A stretch of DNA of 64,000 bases, from positions 3,151,651 through 3,215,650 of the forward strand of contig JABAKD010000008.1 of the NCBI GenBank assembly GCA_012845835.1. Reading direction: 5' to 3'. Source of the stretch: Undaria pinnatifida. Its lineage: Eukaryota; Sar; Phaeophyceae; Laminariales; Alariaceae. The position numbers and the translations under genes are program-made. Positions 45,390 to 56,819 of this stretch are shown here, in pieces (the first letter of the stretch is position 1; each line of letters starts with the position of its first letter). The notes beneath the pieces are model-generated. The model was not told where the DNA came from and ran no database searches. It was given only the letters and a program-made list of their open reading frames with translations.

Positions 45390-47029
45390 GTGACCACTTG
45401 CGATTTTTCGGGCGATCCAGTACCACTTGCAAATAGTGTTGACAGCTCTACTGGTGGTACGTTTTTAGCTTTCGAGGCTGTCCCCCCTCTACGCGAGCCC
45501 TCGACCCTGAGCGCTCGTCGCCTCAGGCGCCAAGCAGCTGCGGAAGTGGGTGCGGCCGTTGCTACTGCGGCGAGCGTACCCACTGCTGTACATGAGCCTG
45601 CCGTCACTGTTTTGACCGCAGATGCTTCAGCCTCAGCGCCTCGCAGTGCTGGTGGTACTGCTGTGTCGAGCGTACCCACTGTTGGACATGAGCCGGCCGT
45701 CGCTGTTACGACCGCAGATGCTTCAGCTTCAGCGCCTCGCAGTGCTGTTGTTACTGCTGTGGCGAGCGTACCCGCTACTGTACATGAGCCTGCCGTCGCT
45801 GTTGCGAGCGCTCGCAGTGCTGTTGGTACTGCTGTGGCAAGCGTACCCACTGGTGTACATGAGCCTGCCGTCGTCGGTGTTGCGACCGCAGATGCTTCGG
45901 CGTCAGCGCCTCGCAGTGCTGGTGGTACTGCTGTGGCGAGCGTACCCACTGTTGAACATGAGCCTGCCGTCGTCGGTGTTGCGACCGCAGATGCTTCGGC
46001 GTCAGCGCCTCGCAGTGTTGTTGGTACCGCTGTGGCGAGCGTACCCACTGCTGTGCATGAGCCTGCCGTCGCTGTTGCGACTGCAGATGCTTCAGCCTCA
46101 GTGTCTCGCAGTGCTGTTGTTACTGCTGTGGCGAGCATACCCACTGTTGTACATGAGCCTGCCGTCGTCGCTGTTGCGACCGCAGATTCTTCAACCTCGG
46201 CGCCTCGCAGTGCTGGTGGTACTGCTGTGGCGAGCGTACCCACTGTTGCACATGAGCCTGCCGTCGCTGCTGCGACCGCAGATGCTTCGGCGTCAGCGCC
46301 TCGTAGTGCTGTAGGTGCTGCTGTGGCGAGCGTACCCACTGCTGTACTTGAGCCTGCCATCGCTGTTGCGACCGCTGATGTTTCGGCGTCAGCGCCTCGC
46401 AGTGCTGTTGTTACTGCTGTGGCGAGCGTCCCCACTGCTATACAGGCACCTGCCGACGTCGCTGTTGCGACCGCAGATACTTTTTCATCAGTGCTTAGCA
46501 GTGTCGTTGCTGCTGCTGTGGCGAGCACAGCACTGCGGTCCATGAACCTGCGGTCCTTTTTGTGAACCCATATGTTTGTGCTCCAGCGCCTCGCATTGTT
46601 GCTGATACTGCCGTGGCAAGCGTACCCCCTGCTGTGCATGAGCCTGTCGTCGTTGTTGCGAGCGCAGATATTTTTTCGTCAGCGCCTAGCAGTATCGTTG
46701 CTGCTGCTGTGGCGAGCACAGGCACTGCGGTACAGGAGCCTGCGGTCCTTTTTGCGAGCCCTGATGTTTTTGCTCCAGCACCCCATAGCGCTATTGCGGC
46801 TACTGCGAGTGCAGTCGCCTTTGAGAACAAGCTTCGTACTGGCGCTAGGGTTGAGAGCGAAGCCGCCTGTACTAATACGCGCGCGTTTGGTATCCACAGT
46901 GTTCATATAGAGCTCGCCGCTCCTTGTACCACCACGTCTCACGATATTGCTACGCCTGGATCCTGCTCATCGCCGCACCCCTCTATGCTCCCCCCCCCCT
47001 CATGCCCCCTCCCGCGAAGAGGGGGATAG
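45390..47029 (+). CDS. Ala/Val-rich 32-residue-repeat ORF in the retroelement leader
   Basis: A 391-codon frame (45390-46565) is followed, after one frame change, by a further 156 codons (46562-47029) with the same repeat. The unit is ~32 residues of the form SASAPRSAVGTAVASVP + TAVHEPAVAVATADA, with about twelve copies and degenerate ones after. Differences between copies are partly silent. There is no membrane signature; it looks like a disordered or elastomer-like region. The antisense strand is also open across the array. Lies between the primer site and Gag, so it may be an N-terminal Gag extension or a separate leader protein. No known family recognised. Confidence 0.4.
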
Positions 47030-47399
47030 GGACGCGCCTCCGACTCGCGCCGTCCCCAGGCGACGGGCTCCCTACGGCTCGAGGAGCAAGAGCCTTCTGG
47101 TCCGGTCATAGCAGCGGTGGTGGTGGCAGCGGGCGTCGCACGTGTTCGGCGCACCGCGGCAAGGGGGAGGTCACAGCCGGTCTTACAGAGGAAAATAGAG
47201 CCGCCACCACTCGGGAGGACAACCAGGTTTCTCCACCTCGGGCTCACCCTCCGACGTTTCCAACGAGGGAGGGCATTGGGCCATCTCCTCCTGACGTCAA
47301 GGTGGTGAAACCCCACAAGTCAAGTCCCGTCTCTGGCCGACGTAGCCTCCTCTACAGAGAGGTTACTTTTTTTTTGATGATTTCTGACACCCGCGCGAA

Positions 47400-47575
47400 G
47401 CCGTTGTCATCCGCTCTCGCCCGCGATCGGCAGACCTCTGTAAACGCGACCGCCGCCCGGACCGAAGCTGACCATATAGCCGCTGCGCTCAGCCGTTGTC
47501 ATCTGCTCTCGCCCGCGATCAGCAGACCTCCGTAGACACGGCCGCCGCCCTGATCGAAGCCGAACATATAGAGGC
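47400..47575 (+). repeat. 85-bp tandem duplication at the Gag 5' end
   Basis: CCGTTGTCATC + GCTCTCGCCCGCGATC occurs at about 47400 and 47485, and similarity runs on through CAGACCTC and GACC/GAACATATA. The 85-bp spacing shifts the frame between copies, so the Gag start cannot be fixed. Confidence 0.75.
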
Positions 47576-48488
47576 CCCCACGTCTAAGTACGCCAATATT
47601 GACACGCGCAAGGTAGCGCGCATCGCATCCCTGCCCACCACAAACCCCAATCAGGTTCTCGCCGCCTACCAACTGATGCGCTCGGTCAAAGAAGCCCAAA
47701 CCGACATCCTCATGATTTTCTATTCGCGCTATAGCAGAGACGGCCTAAAATCCCCGGTTTGGATTCGCGGATGGAAACGCACCCTCCACAGAGCTTTCGT
47801 GCATGCTAATAACAATGATGAACCGTCCGCCCCCACCCTAAATACCGCCATTGGTGACATATTCGGCCAGGTCTTGCGAGCTATTGACCGAGGAAATTCC
47901 GGTCCGGCCGTTTTTGACCTTCTCCTCCAAGTGCTGAGCCGGAAATTTGACAACGGAAACGCGGGGTCTGCTCTCAGTGAACTACATAATTTTGGCGTAC
48001 CCAACGGTACCCCTTGCGCGGCTTACTACCGCGCTTCTCGGATGGTAGTTTCGGGGGTGACGGGCAGCGAGCGCGCGTTGGCGCCAGGGGTGGCGCTGGT
48101 ACTGGAAATTGTGCGTCTTAGCGTAAACAATCAGTTTCCGCGGCTCATGCCTAGTTTGTACCCTGGAGAGCTGGCAACTCGTCCTAAGCCTTTTGATTCG
48201 ATTAACGCCATATGGTTAGCTTTGGGTACCCTTGCGAATAATAAGACACCTGCCATAAATGGCGAAAACAATATTGTCACTACCTGCGGTATCGGGGGGA
48301 CGTGTTTCCGCCCTGTCGGGTCCCCCGCCTGCTGCCCTAGGCCGCGGGCAGGGACGCGGGACATCGCAGACTTCTGCTTGGGCGACGGGTTCGCAATGCA
48401 ACCCGGTAGAAATGAATGTTTCACAAGTTTCCACCGACCCCTGGGTCTCATCCACGTCGTACTCGCAATGGCCGCTTGCGCATTGTGA
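47496..48488 (+). pseudogene. Gag-like capsid region of element 2
   Basis: A 330-codon open stretch without an ATG at its left edge. Residues ~40-250 (IASLPTTNPNQVLAAYQ..., MPSLYPGELATRP) look like a capsid/nucleocapsid precursor by position. A stop (TGA TGA, then TAG) at 48486 separates it from the zinc knuckle, which continues in the same frame. Confidence 0.55.
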
Positions 48489-48596
48489 TGAAGTCTGTAC
48501 TGTTAGTGTACCTTCTCGGCCGATGACCCTCTTCTGTGGAGCGGTCTCATTTCACCAACCGCACGTGCGGCAGCCCTTCGTGATAACCAAGCCCTC

Positions 48597-48638
48597 TGTC
48601 TAAATTGCCACGAGACATCACATTATTTTAAACAGTGC
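48597..48638 (+). pseudogene. Retroviral-type CCHC zinc knuckle
   Basis: The frame reads CLNCHETSHYFKQC, a perfect C-x2-C-x4-H-x4-C knuckle, in the frame of the preceding Gag region after intervening stops. Zinc knuckles bind the element's RNA during packaging. Downstream (to ~49000) the frame stays open but unassigned. Confidence 0.75.
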
Positions 48639-49029
48639 ACGCACCCGTTTTATAATGCTAGCGGGTGCATCAACCCCGAGTTTGGTCACCTCAGGGACAA
48701 CGGCGCCGCGTGCCGCCGCTGGCAAGAACGCATGCTGCGCTACGCCGACGCAACGAAACAGGAGGACCCGGAACCAGCTCTCGCACCGCCACCGGTCAGG
48801 TCGACAACACGGCCAGGGTCAGTCACACTACTCCGGTCACAATTCGCAAGACGCGCGTTCCGGATACTCGTAGCAGGGGTCTGACGGTGGCTACGGTCAA
48901 AACACCAATAGCTCAGTCATTACTGTACACCAATCAGTCCCGCCCTCGCCCGCCTCGACGACTGACGCCCGACCAAGGCTACGGTAGGGGGGTACCCCCG
49001 TTTTCACTGGTGTGTTTGAGCCAGTCGCA

Positions 49030-50500
49030 CGAGTGACTCGGTACCTCACAGATGAGAATGGTTTAGACACTTGTTTTGGAGCAGCTTAGATTACCTTTGC
49101 ATTGCGGATCAATTTCGTCAATATATAACATGAAGAAAACGTAAAATCGCAAAATAACAAAGGGGTTACTCGCGCGAGTGATCCCTAGCCGCTGAAATTC
49201 AAGGCCCAAAAAGGGACCCCCCTACCGTGGCCTGGTGTGCCCCTAACATGCGCCTTGGTCCGTCGAACAATAGAAGTTCCAATGCGCGTCAACCTGGCAC
49301 TTTCCGCCCTGATGGTGGTACGGCACCCCTCGCGCGTCCACCGCCAGTATTGCCGGGGAAACAATCATGTATTTCGCAAGATGTTCGTGTCCCACGCTCG
49401 TCAAGCGCCCAGCGCCCACCAGCCTCGACCGCTGCCCCCGCGCCCCGAACGTTGTTCATGGGTACCGGCAACCTTCCTAGGTTTGTCGACACGGCACATC
49501 TTGCTACCGCGACGAGCTCTCGCGCCCCTTCGCTGCCAACCGTCGCCAAAAAACGCAGCGCATCTGGCATTTTGCTTACAGCACCGACTTCAAAACCATG
49601 TACTGGCCGCCGCTCGGGATCAAGCCCGGCTGCGCCCAAACCCCGCGTCTCGCCGACGCGTGTTGCAACGTCAGCTGGCAATTATTTTAATGGCACCATT
49701 GCCGCGCCAGGAGCTCTCGCCTCGAGCAACACTCCCCATCGCGCAACGCGCGCCCCGAGTTCAGATCCACCGCGCCACATTGACTCTTCGTGAGAGTGTA
49801 TCCTCCCGCCTCGCTCCTACACACCCCGCCGTCTTAATCCCGACCATACGGCGACGGTTGGTTTGAGGTGCGGGAAGGCCGGCGCCGGAATCCCGAGCCC
49901 CTCTTTAGCGCTCGACTCGGCGTTCCCTTGCATGAACGGCGGGCATTCTGTTCTGTTCTCTATCGCAGAGGGATCAACGAGCTTAGTTTCCCCGCCCACA
50001 CCCTCAGCGTGGGTACAGGGCAGAAACCCCCTCCAGCGAGCACTCAAGTGCCACCCGCCCAAGACCCGTTTTTAAATTCGTCTGGAGTGTCTGCAGGCTC
50101 CCCTTTGTCTTTGCGTGCCCACGAGTATCTCCTTCGGACTTCCACGGCATCAGTGGAGCAGGTGATCCCGGCACTGCCCGTCGAACCCGGGGTGACTCCA
50201 CTACCTCCGGTCAACATAACCGGGGTATCTGCCCGCCGTCGCGCGGATGACTCGCTCCTCTCGTTAAACAGAAATGGCTCCGAGCCCCGTGCCCCCGTTG
50301 AACCCCAATCGATGGGCGCGGAGAGAGCCATTTCTGGCAACGTTTCACCTACGCGCAAGAACTCCCCACCGACGGTGACCGCCAGACTGGCCCCGCGGTC
50401 CGCGTTGGCGACCCAGTGCCCCCAAAGGGCTGCACTGCTTGCCTCGACTATACCGTCCGAGGGCTCGGCGCCCTTGATTTTTAACCCTACACGCGGGTAT
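49030..50500 (+). other. Degenerate Pro/Ala/Ser-rich spacer between Gag and NADAR
   Basis: All frames are low-complexity and interrupted. The frame starting at 49868 is Pro/Ser/Thr-rich before it enters the NADAR homology. It probably encoded a disordered linker. No domain seen. Confidence 0.4.
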
Positions 50501-50506
50501 TCCACG

Positions 50507-50935
50507 GGAAACGTCGTGTTGTTTTGGCAACTCTCCTCTTTTCTTTCGCAATGGACAACGTCGGCGTTTGTCGTCGACGACGTTTCGTATTCTTGCGCCG
50601 AGAAATTTGTGATGGCCGTAAAGGGACGCCTTTTCCACGACCACCGTGCATTGCAACTCAACACCGAGCACGTCGGAACCCCAATCGCACAAGCGCATCC
50701 GATAGAGCGTCCGGGGTTTCGACAATGCCATTTGAGAACGGGAATGCGAAAACGCCGTTCTCGCTGGGACTTATGCCAAGTTTTCGCAAAACCCAGAGAT
50801 GAAACACCACATTTTGGGCGTTGGTAACAAGCCTTTAGCTGAAGCCAGCCCTTTTGACCAGGTGTGGAGCATTGACCTCCGGACGGACGATCCCGACGCC
50901 CATGACCCTTGCTCGGGCAGGCTCTTTCTACCGTC
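50507..50935 (+). pseudogene. NADAR (YbiA-like) domain inside the retroelement
   Basis: Frame 1 (to ~50690) reads NVVLFWQLSSFLSQW..., VVDDVSYSCAEKFVMAVKGR, LFHDHRAL. Frame 2 continues with HKRI, SVRGFD, then YAKFSQNPEMKHHIL, LAEASPFDQVWSIDL and DDPDAHDP. These match NADAR landmarks in order: FWxxxSxFSQW, YxxxEx(F/Y)MMAxKARLF, HKxIGRxVRGFD, KFSQNPxM, LAEASPFDxxWGIGL, DDPDAxDP. One frameshift (about 50670-50700) and two stops interrupt it. NADAR proteins act on NAD/ADP-ribose-linked substrates; some cleave N-glycosidic bonds of riboflavin precursors or remove ADP-ribose from guanine. It lies between Gag and protease. Confidence 0.75.
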
Positions 50936-51002
50936 CGCGACCTCCTTCGCCACAATACGGACAGGTTGGCACCCCTACATACGGCCCGGGCCTCGTTGGA
51001 GG

Positions 51003-51400
51003 CACTATCACGTTCGATGACGCCTCTTTTACCACCATAATTACCGTGCATAATGGCACCACCGCCTGTGCCGTTTTGGTTGTGTCGCGCTCCTAGACAC
51101 CGGCTCTCCTCATGCTTTAATCCACCGTAGCGTCTTGGAGAAGATGCTTGCGGATGGCGCTGCCGCCGTTAATTGCAACAAGAACTCTGCCTCTCGTTCC
51201 TGGGGGGGATTCGGCAAATCCGTTCGCCTACGAACTTCAACGAGTGCTCGCTTGAGCGTCCAATTCTTCCGGGCTGAACAGCCGACGAGATCTCTCGCCG
51301 TGTTGGCATGCGTCGTTCCGCCCCCAGTTACGCAAAACGCGGTGCTCCTGGGGCGCAATAGCTGGATGCGTTTCAATACGCGGTCCTACCGCTCTTTCCC
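51003..51400 (+). pseudogene. Retropepsin-like aspartic protease
   Basis: The catalytic triad DTG is at 51096-51104 in LLDTGSPHALIH. Further on, RSWGGFG and VLLGRNSWMRF (the latter equivalent to the hydrophobic-G flap-closing element) fit a Ty3/gypsy protease. The conserved lead-in GTITFDDASFTT at ~51010 is in a different frame. It would cleave the polyprotein if active. Confidence 0.65.
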
Positions 51401-52059
51401 TCCCCGCCCGTCTGACCGGAGAGTTTTCCGGGAGCTGACGCTGTCTCACCACGCCCCCGCGGGTTCATCGGCTTTGGTACCCGACCCCCTCGCCTCTGGC
51501 GGCGGTTTCCACCTCCGTTACAATGGCGCCAATCGCGTCACTTTGGTAGACGAGCCTCAGTTGCTCGCTGTTCACTTTGTCTACAGTATCGGCCTACCAG
51601 CTCTTACAGGCCACGATCTCGTCGAAATGGTGCTCCAGCCGGACCTTCTTCTTACTGAAGAACATTTTGCCGCTTCAGGGTGACAGATCCTCCCCATCAG
51701 TGGCGCGACCGACCTTGAGCCCGATGACCTTCTGGGAGTCGCCCACGCCCCATTGATGCACGCACCCATTGCCGTTTTCCAGAGTACTAACAGTGCACCA
51801 GCCGTCTCCCCGTCTACAAACGCGCCTGAGGTGGCGGCTATTTCGGAACATTCTCTCGCAGAAGCTGCAGCCACGGCTTCGCCCTCGCCTGCCCTGCTAG
51901 AGCGTTTGACTCCCGAACAACGGGTTTCGTTCCTGTGCGTCTTACACCGCCTGCCGAGGTATCTGCACGACGTAACCTTCGACTTACATAGCCCGGAGTG
52001 AACCCCTGAGGCCATCAAGGAACTAGGTGACGTTCTCTGCGAAGCTTCGGATTTTTTCC

Positions 52060-52960
52060 AGCTCTAAAACGGATTTTGGCTCCTGCTCTCTGATACCCTT
52101 CGAAATTTCGGTCCCGAAGGGCAACGCGCCTGTCATCTCCCGGCCACATCGTATCAACCCGATTTTGGCCAGACAGGTGGACGCCACCCTCAGTCAGTAC
52201 CTCGCCGCCGGTCTGATCCAACACTCGACTTCGCCATACTTGAGCCCCCTGGTGGTCGTCTCAAAAACCTCTGGCGGTGTTGGAATCACTGTTAGCTACA
52301 AGAAGCTCAACGACATTAGCAGACTTAGCCAGCTGCCCATCCAGCGCGTGGATCAGGTCTTGACTCTTTGGGCAAGGGACGCGTTTTCTCCCTGTTCGAC
52401 CTAGTGTCGTCGTTTCACGAGCTAACCGCCCACAAGGACACAGTTCCACTCACGACATTTTGCACCCCCACGAGCCTCTACGAGTGGCTGGTTATGCCTC
52501 AGGGCAGCAGCGCATCGCCTGGTTAGTTTGTGAAGGTGATCAACGAGGTTATCAAGGGTTTGGAACAGGTTTCGGCACACCTGGATAATGCAATCGTATT
52601 CGATTCAGACCCGTCGGCCCACCTCAAAACCATCCGTGCCCTGTTCGAGCAACTGCGCAAGCACAACCTCATGCTCTCCCCTTCAAAAGCCAGACTCAGC
52701 GCGACGGACGCCGGTTTTCTGGGCCACTTCATCTCGCCCGCGGGCGTGCGCCCAAACGCCGATAAAGCGTCGGCTTTGTCTCTCATGCCCATGCCCCGCG
52801 ACCTGAAACAGCTGCGCTCTCTCCTAGGTGGCCTTTCGTACTACCGAAAGTTTCTGCAAACGGATTCGACCAATCACGGCCCTCCTCAAGAAGGGCGTCA
52901 AATTTTCATTCACGCCGAGCATGGAAGCCAATGTGCGTGACATGCTGGCGGAGATCGCTG
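52060..52960 (+). pseudogene. Reverse transcriptase, inactivated
   Basis: Landmarks: QVDATLSQYLAAGLIQHSTS then SPLVVVSKTSGGVGITVSYKKLN (52170-52310), a frame change near 52370, FSLFDLVSSFHELTAHKD, LYEWLVMPQGSSASPG followed by a stop where Trp is usual (~52525), then VSAHLDNAIVFDSD. The YxDD active site is HLDN (52578-52589): the second Asp is lost. LLGGLSYYRKF closes the domain. Confidence 0.8.
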
Positions 52961-53009
52961 CTCCACTGGTCCTGGTCTTCCCCGACTTGGGACGCCGTGG
53001 AGGACGGCT

Positions 53010-53400
53010 CCCGCCCTTTTTGGGTGTACTGCGACGCCAGCATTGACGGCTTTGGCGCTACGCTAGATCAAGAACAGCCCGACGGCTCCGTGAGGCCCAT
53101 TGCCTAGGTTAGCCGCGCTACCCTCGACTCGGAAAGACATTGGACGCCGCTCGATTTGGAAGCCGGCAGCATCGTGTGGGCGATCAAGCGCCTTCGAGGC
53201 TACCTTTGGGATACGAAATTTCGCCTTTTCTCGGATCACAAGGCTCTGGAAAATATCGGAAACGTTGGGGACCACAACGCGCGAGTCCAGAGGTGGCTCG
53301 AGTACCTCACCGCGTTTGACAACATACTCGGGTACCGAAAGGGAACCACAAATGGTAATGCTGACTTCCTCTCGCGGTTGCCACAGCCGGCGACTGAGCA
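53010..53400 (+). pseudogene. RNase H of the Ty3/gypsy type
   Basis: Acidic residues survive in order: D in YCDASIDGFGA, E in LDLEAGSIVW, D in LFSDHKALE, D in NGNADFLSRL. One stop interrupts (TAG after RPIA near 53107). It follows reverse transcriptase and precedes integrase. It would remove RNA from the hybrid during reverse transcription. Confidence 0.75.
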
Positions 53401-54280
53401 CGACCGCAGCGGTTCCAGCCGCCTCACTCCTGTCGACGATGAGGCCATATACCTCGTCAGGGCTTGCGGCCTGCTCACCCCATCCACATCGGTTCCCGGC
53501 ATTAGCTTGGGTGGGCTGGTGCCCCAACCCGATAGCGCCGTCTTGGGTGGGCTCCCCCATACCTCCACTGATTTTCGCGATTTTCGCGCACACGGGCCGC
53601 GTATGAGGATTGACGACATTTTTGCTCCCATCGGGAGATTCGTCGCCCGTGTTTCTGCTTTCGTCGGTACCGGTGATGATCGCCTCGGCCGCGCGCCATT
53701 TTCGCCTGCCGCCGACGCCACTTTCACTATGGTTTTCGCGGTGATCTCCGGGGCTACTCCACCAGAAATACCCCATCGGGCCCCTACGCCCTCATCGGAG
53801 GCTTCGGTGGCACTGCCGCCTACGGGTTGCATCTCCACTCGGACGCGCCGAAGAACAGCCGCTGCTGCCGGTGCCGCGCGGCCTGCCGTTGATTATGGTT
53901 TCGGGCCCGGCAGGGTTCTCCGGACGTCTCCTTTTCGGGTCGGCCCTCCGCCGCGCGTTTCGCGCCCTCGGCTGCCTCTGGCTGCGGCCCCGACAAGATG
54001 TCGGGTCCCAACGCCTATCCCGACGGTACCCATCCCGTCTGACCGCGACCGAGCGGCGCCTTTGGGTGCCCCGCATTCAACGCTCTCGACCCCTTCGGAG
54101 TCTTCCTCCACCCCTACGGCCAATTTGGACGCCATCGGCGCTGCTGCCGAACTACACTTTGGCGATTGGGAGAGAGAACAACGCGCAGAGCCTACGTGCT
54201 ACGTCACCATCCAATACATCCTTCTCGGCCGGTCACTGGCCTTGCCCACCGAAATCTCAGCGCGTTTTCCCTCACCTCAG
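53400..54280 (+). other. Long linker between RNase H and integrase
   Basis: About 290 codons, Pro/Ala/Arg-rich, open from 53156 to 54367 in the RNase H frame. Contains GLGGLVPQP-like and VLGGLPHTS-like repeats. Its counterpart is kept in element 1 (41425-42460), so it was part of the family's pol. No enzyme motif recognised. Confidence 0.45.
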
Positions 54281-55300
54281 CCCCCCCCCCTTCTCGGAGA
54301 TCCAGGAGTTTGCTGGCAAAGGCCGCCTCCATACTACCGACGAAGACATCGCTCTCCTCGTCCGTAATCCAACCCCGGCCCACTATTCCCTACGGCCTGC
54401 AGGACGCGCGGCTTGCCTATTGGGGGACGAACCAATCCGTATTTACGTGCCGCTACTCATGCGCTCTGGGATCATACAAGCCCGCCATTCGACTGCTTCC
54501 TGCCGTCTGGGCACGGCACGCACACTTCGCATCTTTGAGCGTTTTTATTGGTGGATAGAAATGAGCACATTCACCCGCTGGTGGTTGCGCCATTGCTTGA
54601 AGTGCCAAGTGCGGAAGGCACCGCGACTGACATTTCGTTGGCCCGTCATCTCGATTCCCCTTCCTCCGGGACCGGGCATTGCGGTAAGCGTGGATTTTTG
54701 GGCCATTGCCGGTCACGCCCCGGGGTACCACCTATATTTTGCTTTTCACCGACCGCTTTAGCCGTTTTACAGCTGAAAGCACGGCCAACATCCTTATCCA
54801 TCGGTACATTCCCCTTTGGGGGTGTCCACGTAGCACCCTCTCGGACAACGGCCTCCAGTTCTGCTCCAAGCTTCCCCACGTCGTATATGAGCTTCTTGGT
54901 GTTGAACAAATCGCCACCAGCTCCTACCATCCAAGCGGTAACGGTGGTGTGGAGCGCGTTAACTACACAATGGCCCTAATGTTGGCTATGGTCGTCAACG
55001 ACGCCAAGACGATTGGGATGCGCAGTTGTCGCACGTGGAGTTCGCCTACAACATTTCGGTCAGCGCCGCCACTGGTCTGGCCCCCAACGAGGTTCACACG
55101 ACAGGCTCCCGCGCCTCCCTCTTACTATTTTCGACCGCTCGGGGTCGCCGGCCATCCGTGCCTGGCCCGCGACCACCTCGCATACTGCGATCTAGCGCCA
55201 GAACGCCAACAGCGTGCCAACGACGTTGCTTGCGAGATGTATGCCTTAACCGTTTCCTGTGCGGAACGGTGAAAATCAGCCCTTCGGACGCTTTGCGCCA
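54280..55300 (+). pseudogene. Integrase (zinc-binding region plus DDE core)
   Basis: The N-terminal zinc region reads RIYVPLLMRSG... ARHSTASCRLG ... CLKCQVRK, with the second His apparently replaced. The core has D in SVDFW (54692), then a frame change, D in LSDNGLQF (54844) and E in GNGGVERVN (54952): a canonical D,D(35)E spacing for the last pair. Further frame changes follow near 55000, with HVEFAYNISVSAATGLAPNE conserved. Confidence 0.8.
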
Positions 55301-55689
55301 GGTCCCCAACTTCGTTGTGAGTAATTGGGTTTGGCTGTATAATACGGCGTCCACTATTCGCCAAATCGCAAAAGCCAGCGCAGATGCCAAGGTGCTCAAT
55401 ACCAAATTCGCGCTAAATTGTACGGGGCCCTACAAGATCCTTGTCGTCGGCCCCTGCCCCTCTAGCAACACACCGAAAGGTTCCCCCTGAGGGAGAAACT
55501 TCTCTATTTGACCTCTTCACAGACATGTCCGGCACGGATGCGCACCGCCGTGTCTCCGTCGAGCGCTGCAAGCTCTACACCAACCCCCATAACCGCGTCG
55601 ACATGCCTAAATACCTTCCGGACGGGTTGACGCAATACGTGCTCAACAATTTTGCTAAATACTCCCCCCCATATCACATGTCCCAAGAC

Positions 55690-55870
55690 GACGTGTCGGT
55701 ACCCCTCCAGCGGCTAGAGGTGGAAAGGATCACCGGCCATCAATCGGTCCGTGGTCGGGGTGGGATTATCGCGGTGATGTACGAGACGCATTGGACTGGG
55801 CTTTCCCGTCCGTCGTGGGAACGGGAGGTGGACTTCCAGCTCTCACGCCAGCAGATCTTGCTCTACTGGG
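55690..55870 (+). pseudogene. Chromodomain following integrase
   Basis: LEVERITGHQSVRGRGGIIA then YETHWTGLSRPSWEREVDF and ILLYW fit a chromodomain: the W-x-G-x6-SWE core and the C-terminal helix. Chromodomains on Ty3/gypsy integrases steer insertion to histone-marked chromatin. The open frame runs 55441-55953. Confidence 0.65.
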
Positions 55871-56009
55871 CGGGCGTCCGAAGCAACACCGCCAAACCAA
55901 CCACCTGTTTCGATGCGCATTGGGGCTGCACACTGGGAGCTTTCTCGTGCTAACAGCGAACGATTTTTGGCACGTGAACACGGCTGCGTGTTGCGCGCTG
56001 ACTGGTTAC

Positions 56010-56215
56010 GCCACTACAGCACCACGGTGTTCCCCAATGGGGCCCATTTTTGGTACAAAGACGATGACTGCTTGTGGCGGCCAGGAAAAATCAGCGCTCG
56101 CACAACCACCGATGGGAGATATTTGATACGTTTCCTAGACGACACGGGACGGACCAAGCTTCAGTTTTCTCCGACTCACTACACGACTTCGACAGGAGGT
56201 GTCCAAGGTTTCTGG
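56010..56215 (+). pseudogene. Tudor/agenet-like module at the polyprotein C-terminus
   Basis: GAHFWYKDDDCLWRPGKISA then GRYLIRFLDDTGRTKLQFSP resembles the Tudor-type pattern (G-x-x-(V/W)WY ... W-x-x-(G/A)KI ... Y-x-(V/I)RF-x-D). Element 1 keeps the same module. Tudor-like folds often read methylated histone tails. Assignment is by pattern only; continues to a stop near 56275. Confidence 0.5.
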
Positions 56216-56279
56216 TGCCTTCAGCTCCCTCGGGGTAGATCAGTTGCACGCGGGATTCAAAGTAACTTAGATTAATCTC

Positions 56280-56819
56280 GAGGCGCGGACGTGGCTAGTT
56301 GACGTTCAGGCCACCGCTGCCCTCGAGTGTTTGATCCGGTTTTCCCAGTTTTGAATTTTGTTTCTTCGGGGGATATTCGTTTTTGTTCCGGGTTTTTGAT
56401 TCAAATTTCCTGGGGGGATTTTCCGGGTAATTCTCCGCCCGGTTTCGACGGTGCCCCCGCAGGGTGAGGCACGATATCCATTCCGCACGCGCGAGTTGAG
56501 CTTCGTACGTAGCGCGTCCTGGTACGCTTTTGCGACGGCTTGGGGTTTTTGCTCGCGAGGTCTTTGACTCTTCCGCTTTCGACCCCAGCGTTTTCGCACT
56601 TGTTTTGTTTTTATTTTTCTGCATAGTTCACGTTTTCCCTTTTTTCTGGCCCCATCCCCCCCGCCAATCTGCGGAAAGAGATAGCTCTCGCGCCTGTCGA
56701 TCCTGCCATTCGCTGGAGTATTCTGTACCCCTTTTCCCGTTTTCCGTTCTTCTTTTGTGATTTTCTCCTTTAGCATTTTTCGTGAGGATTCGTACCCTCG
56801 CAGGGTAGAGGTGTGGGAG
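56280..56819 (+). other. 3' untranslated part of element 2
   Basis: It starts with the ATCTCGAGGCGCGGACGTGG segment shared with 42980 in element 1, then T/C-rich sequence. A purine-rich GGGTAGAGGTGTGGGAG stretch just before 56820 could be the polypurine tract. Confidence 0.45.

Noticed and set aside
44891-46639. 582-codon minus-strand open frame, Ala/Thr/Val-rich
   Set aside because: It is the antisense of the 96-bp tandem repeat array. The plus-strand reading lies in the retroelement's sense direction, and the periodic array lacks stops in several frames.
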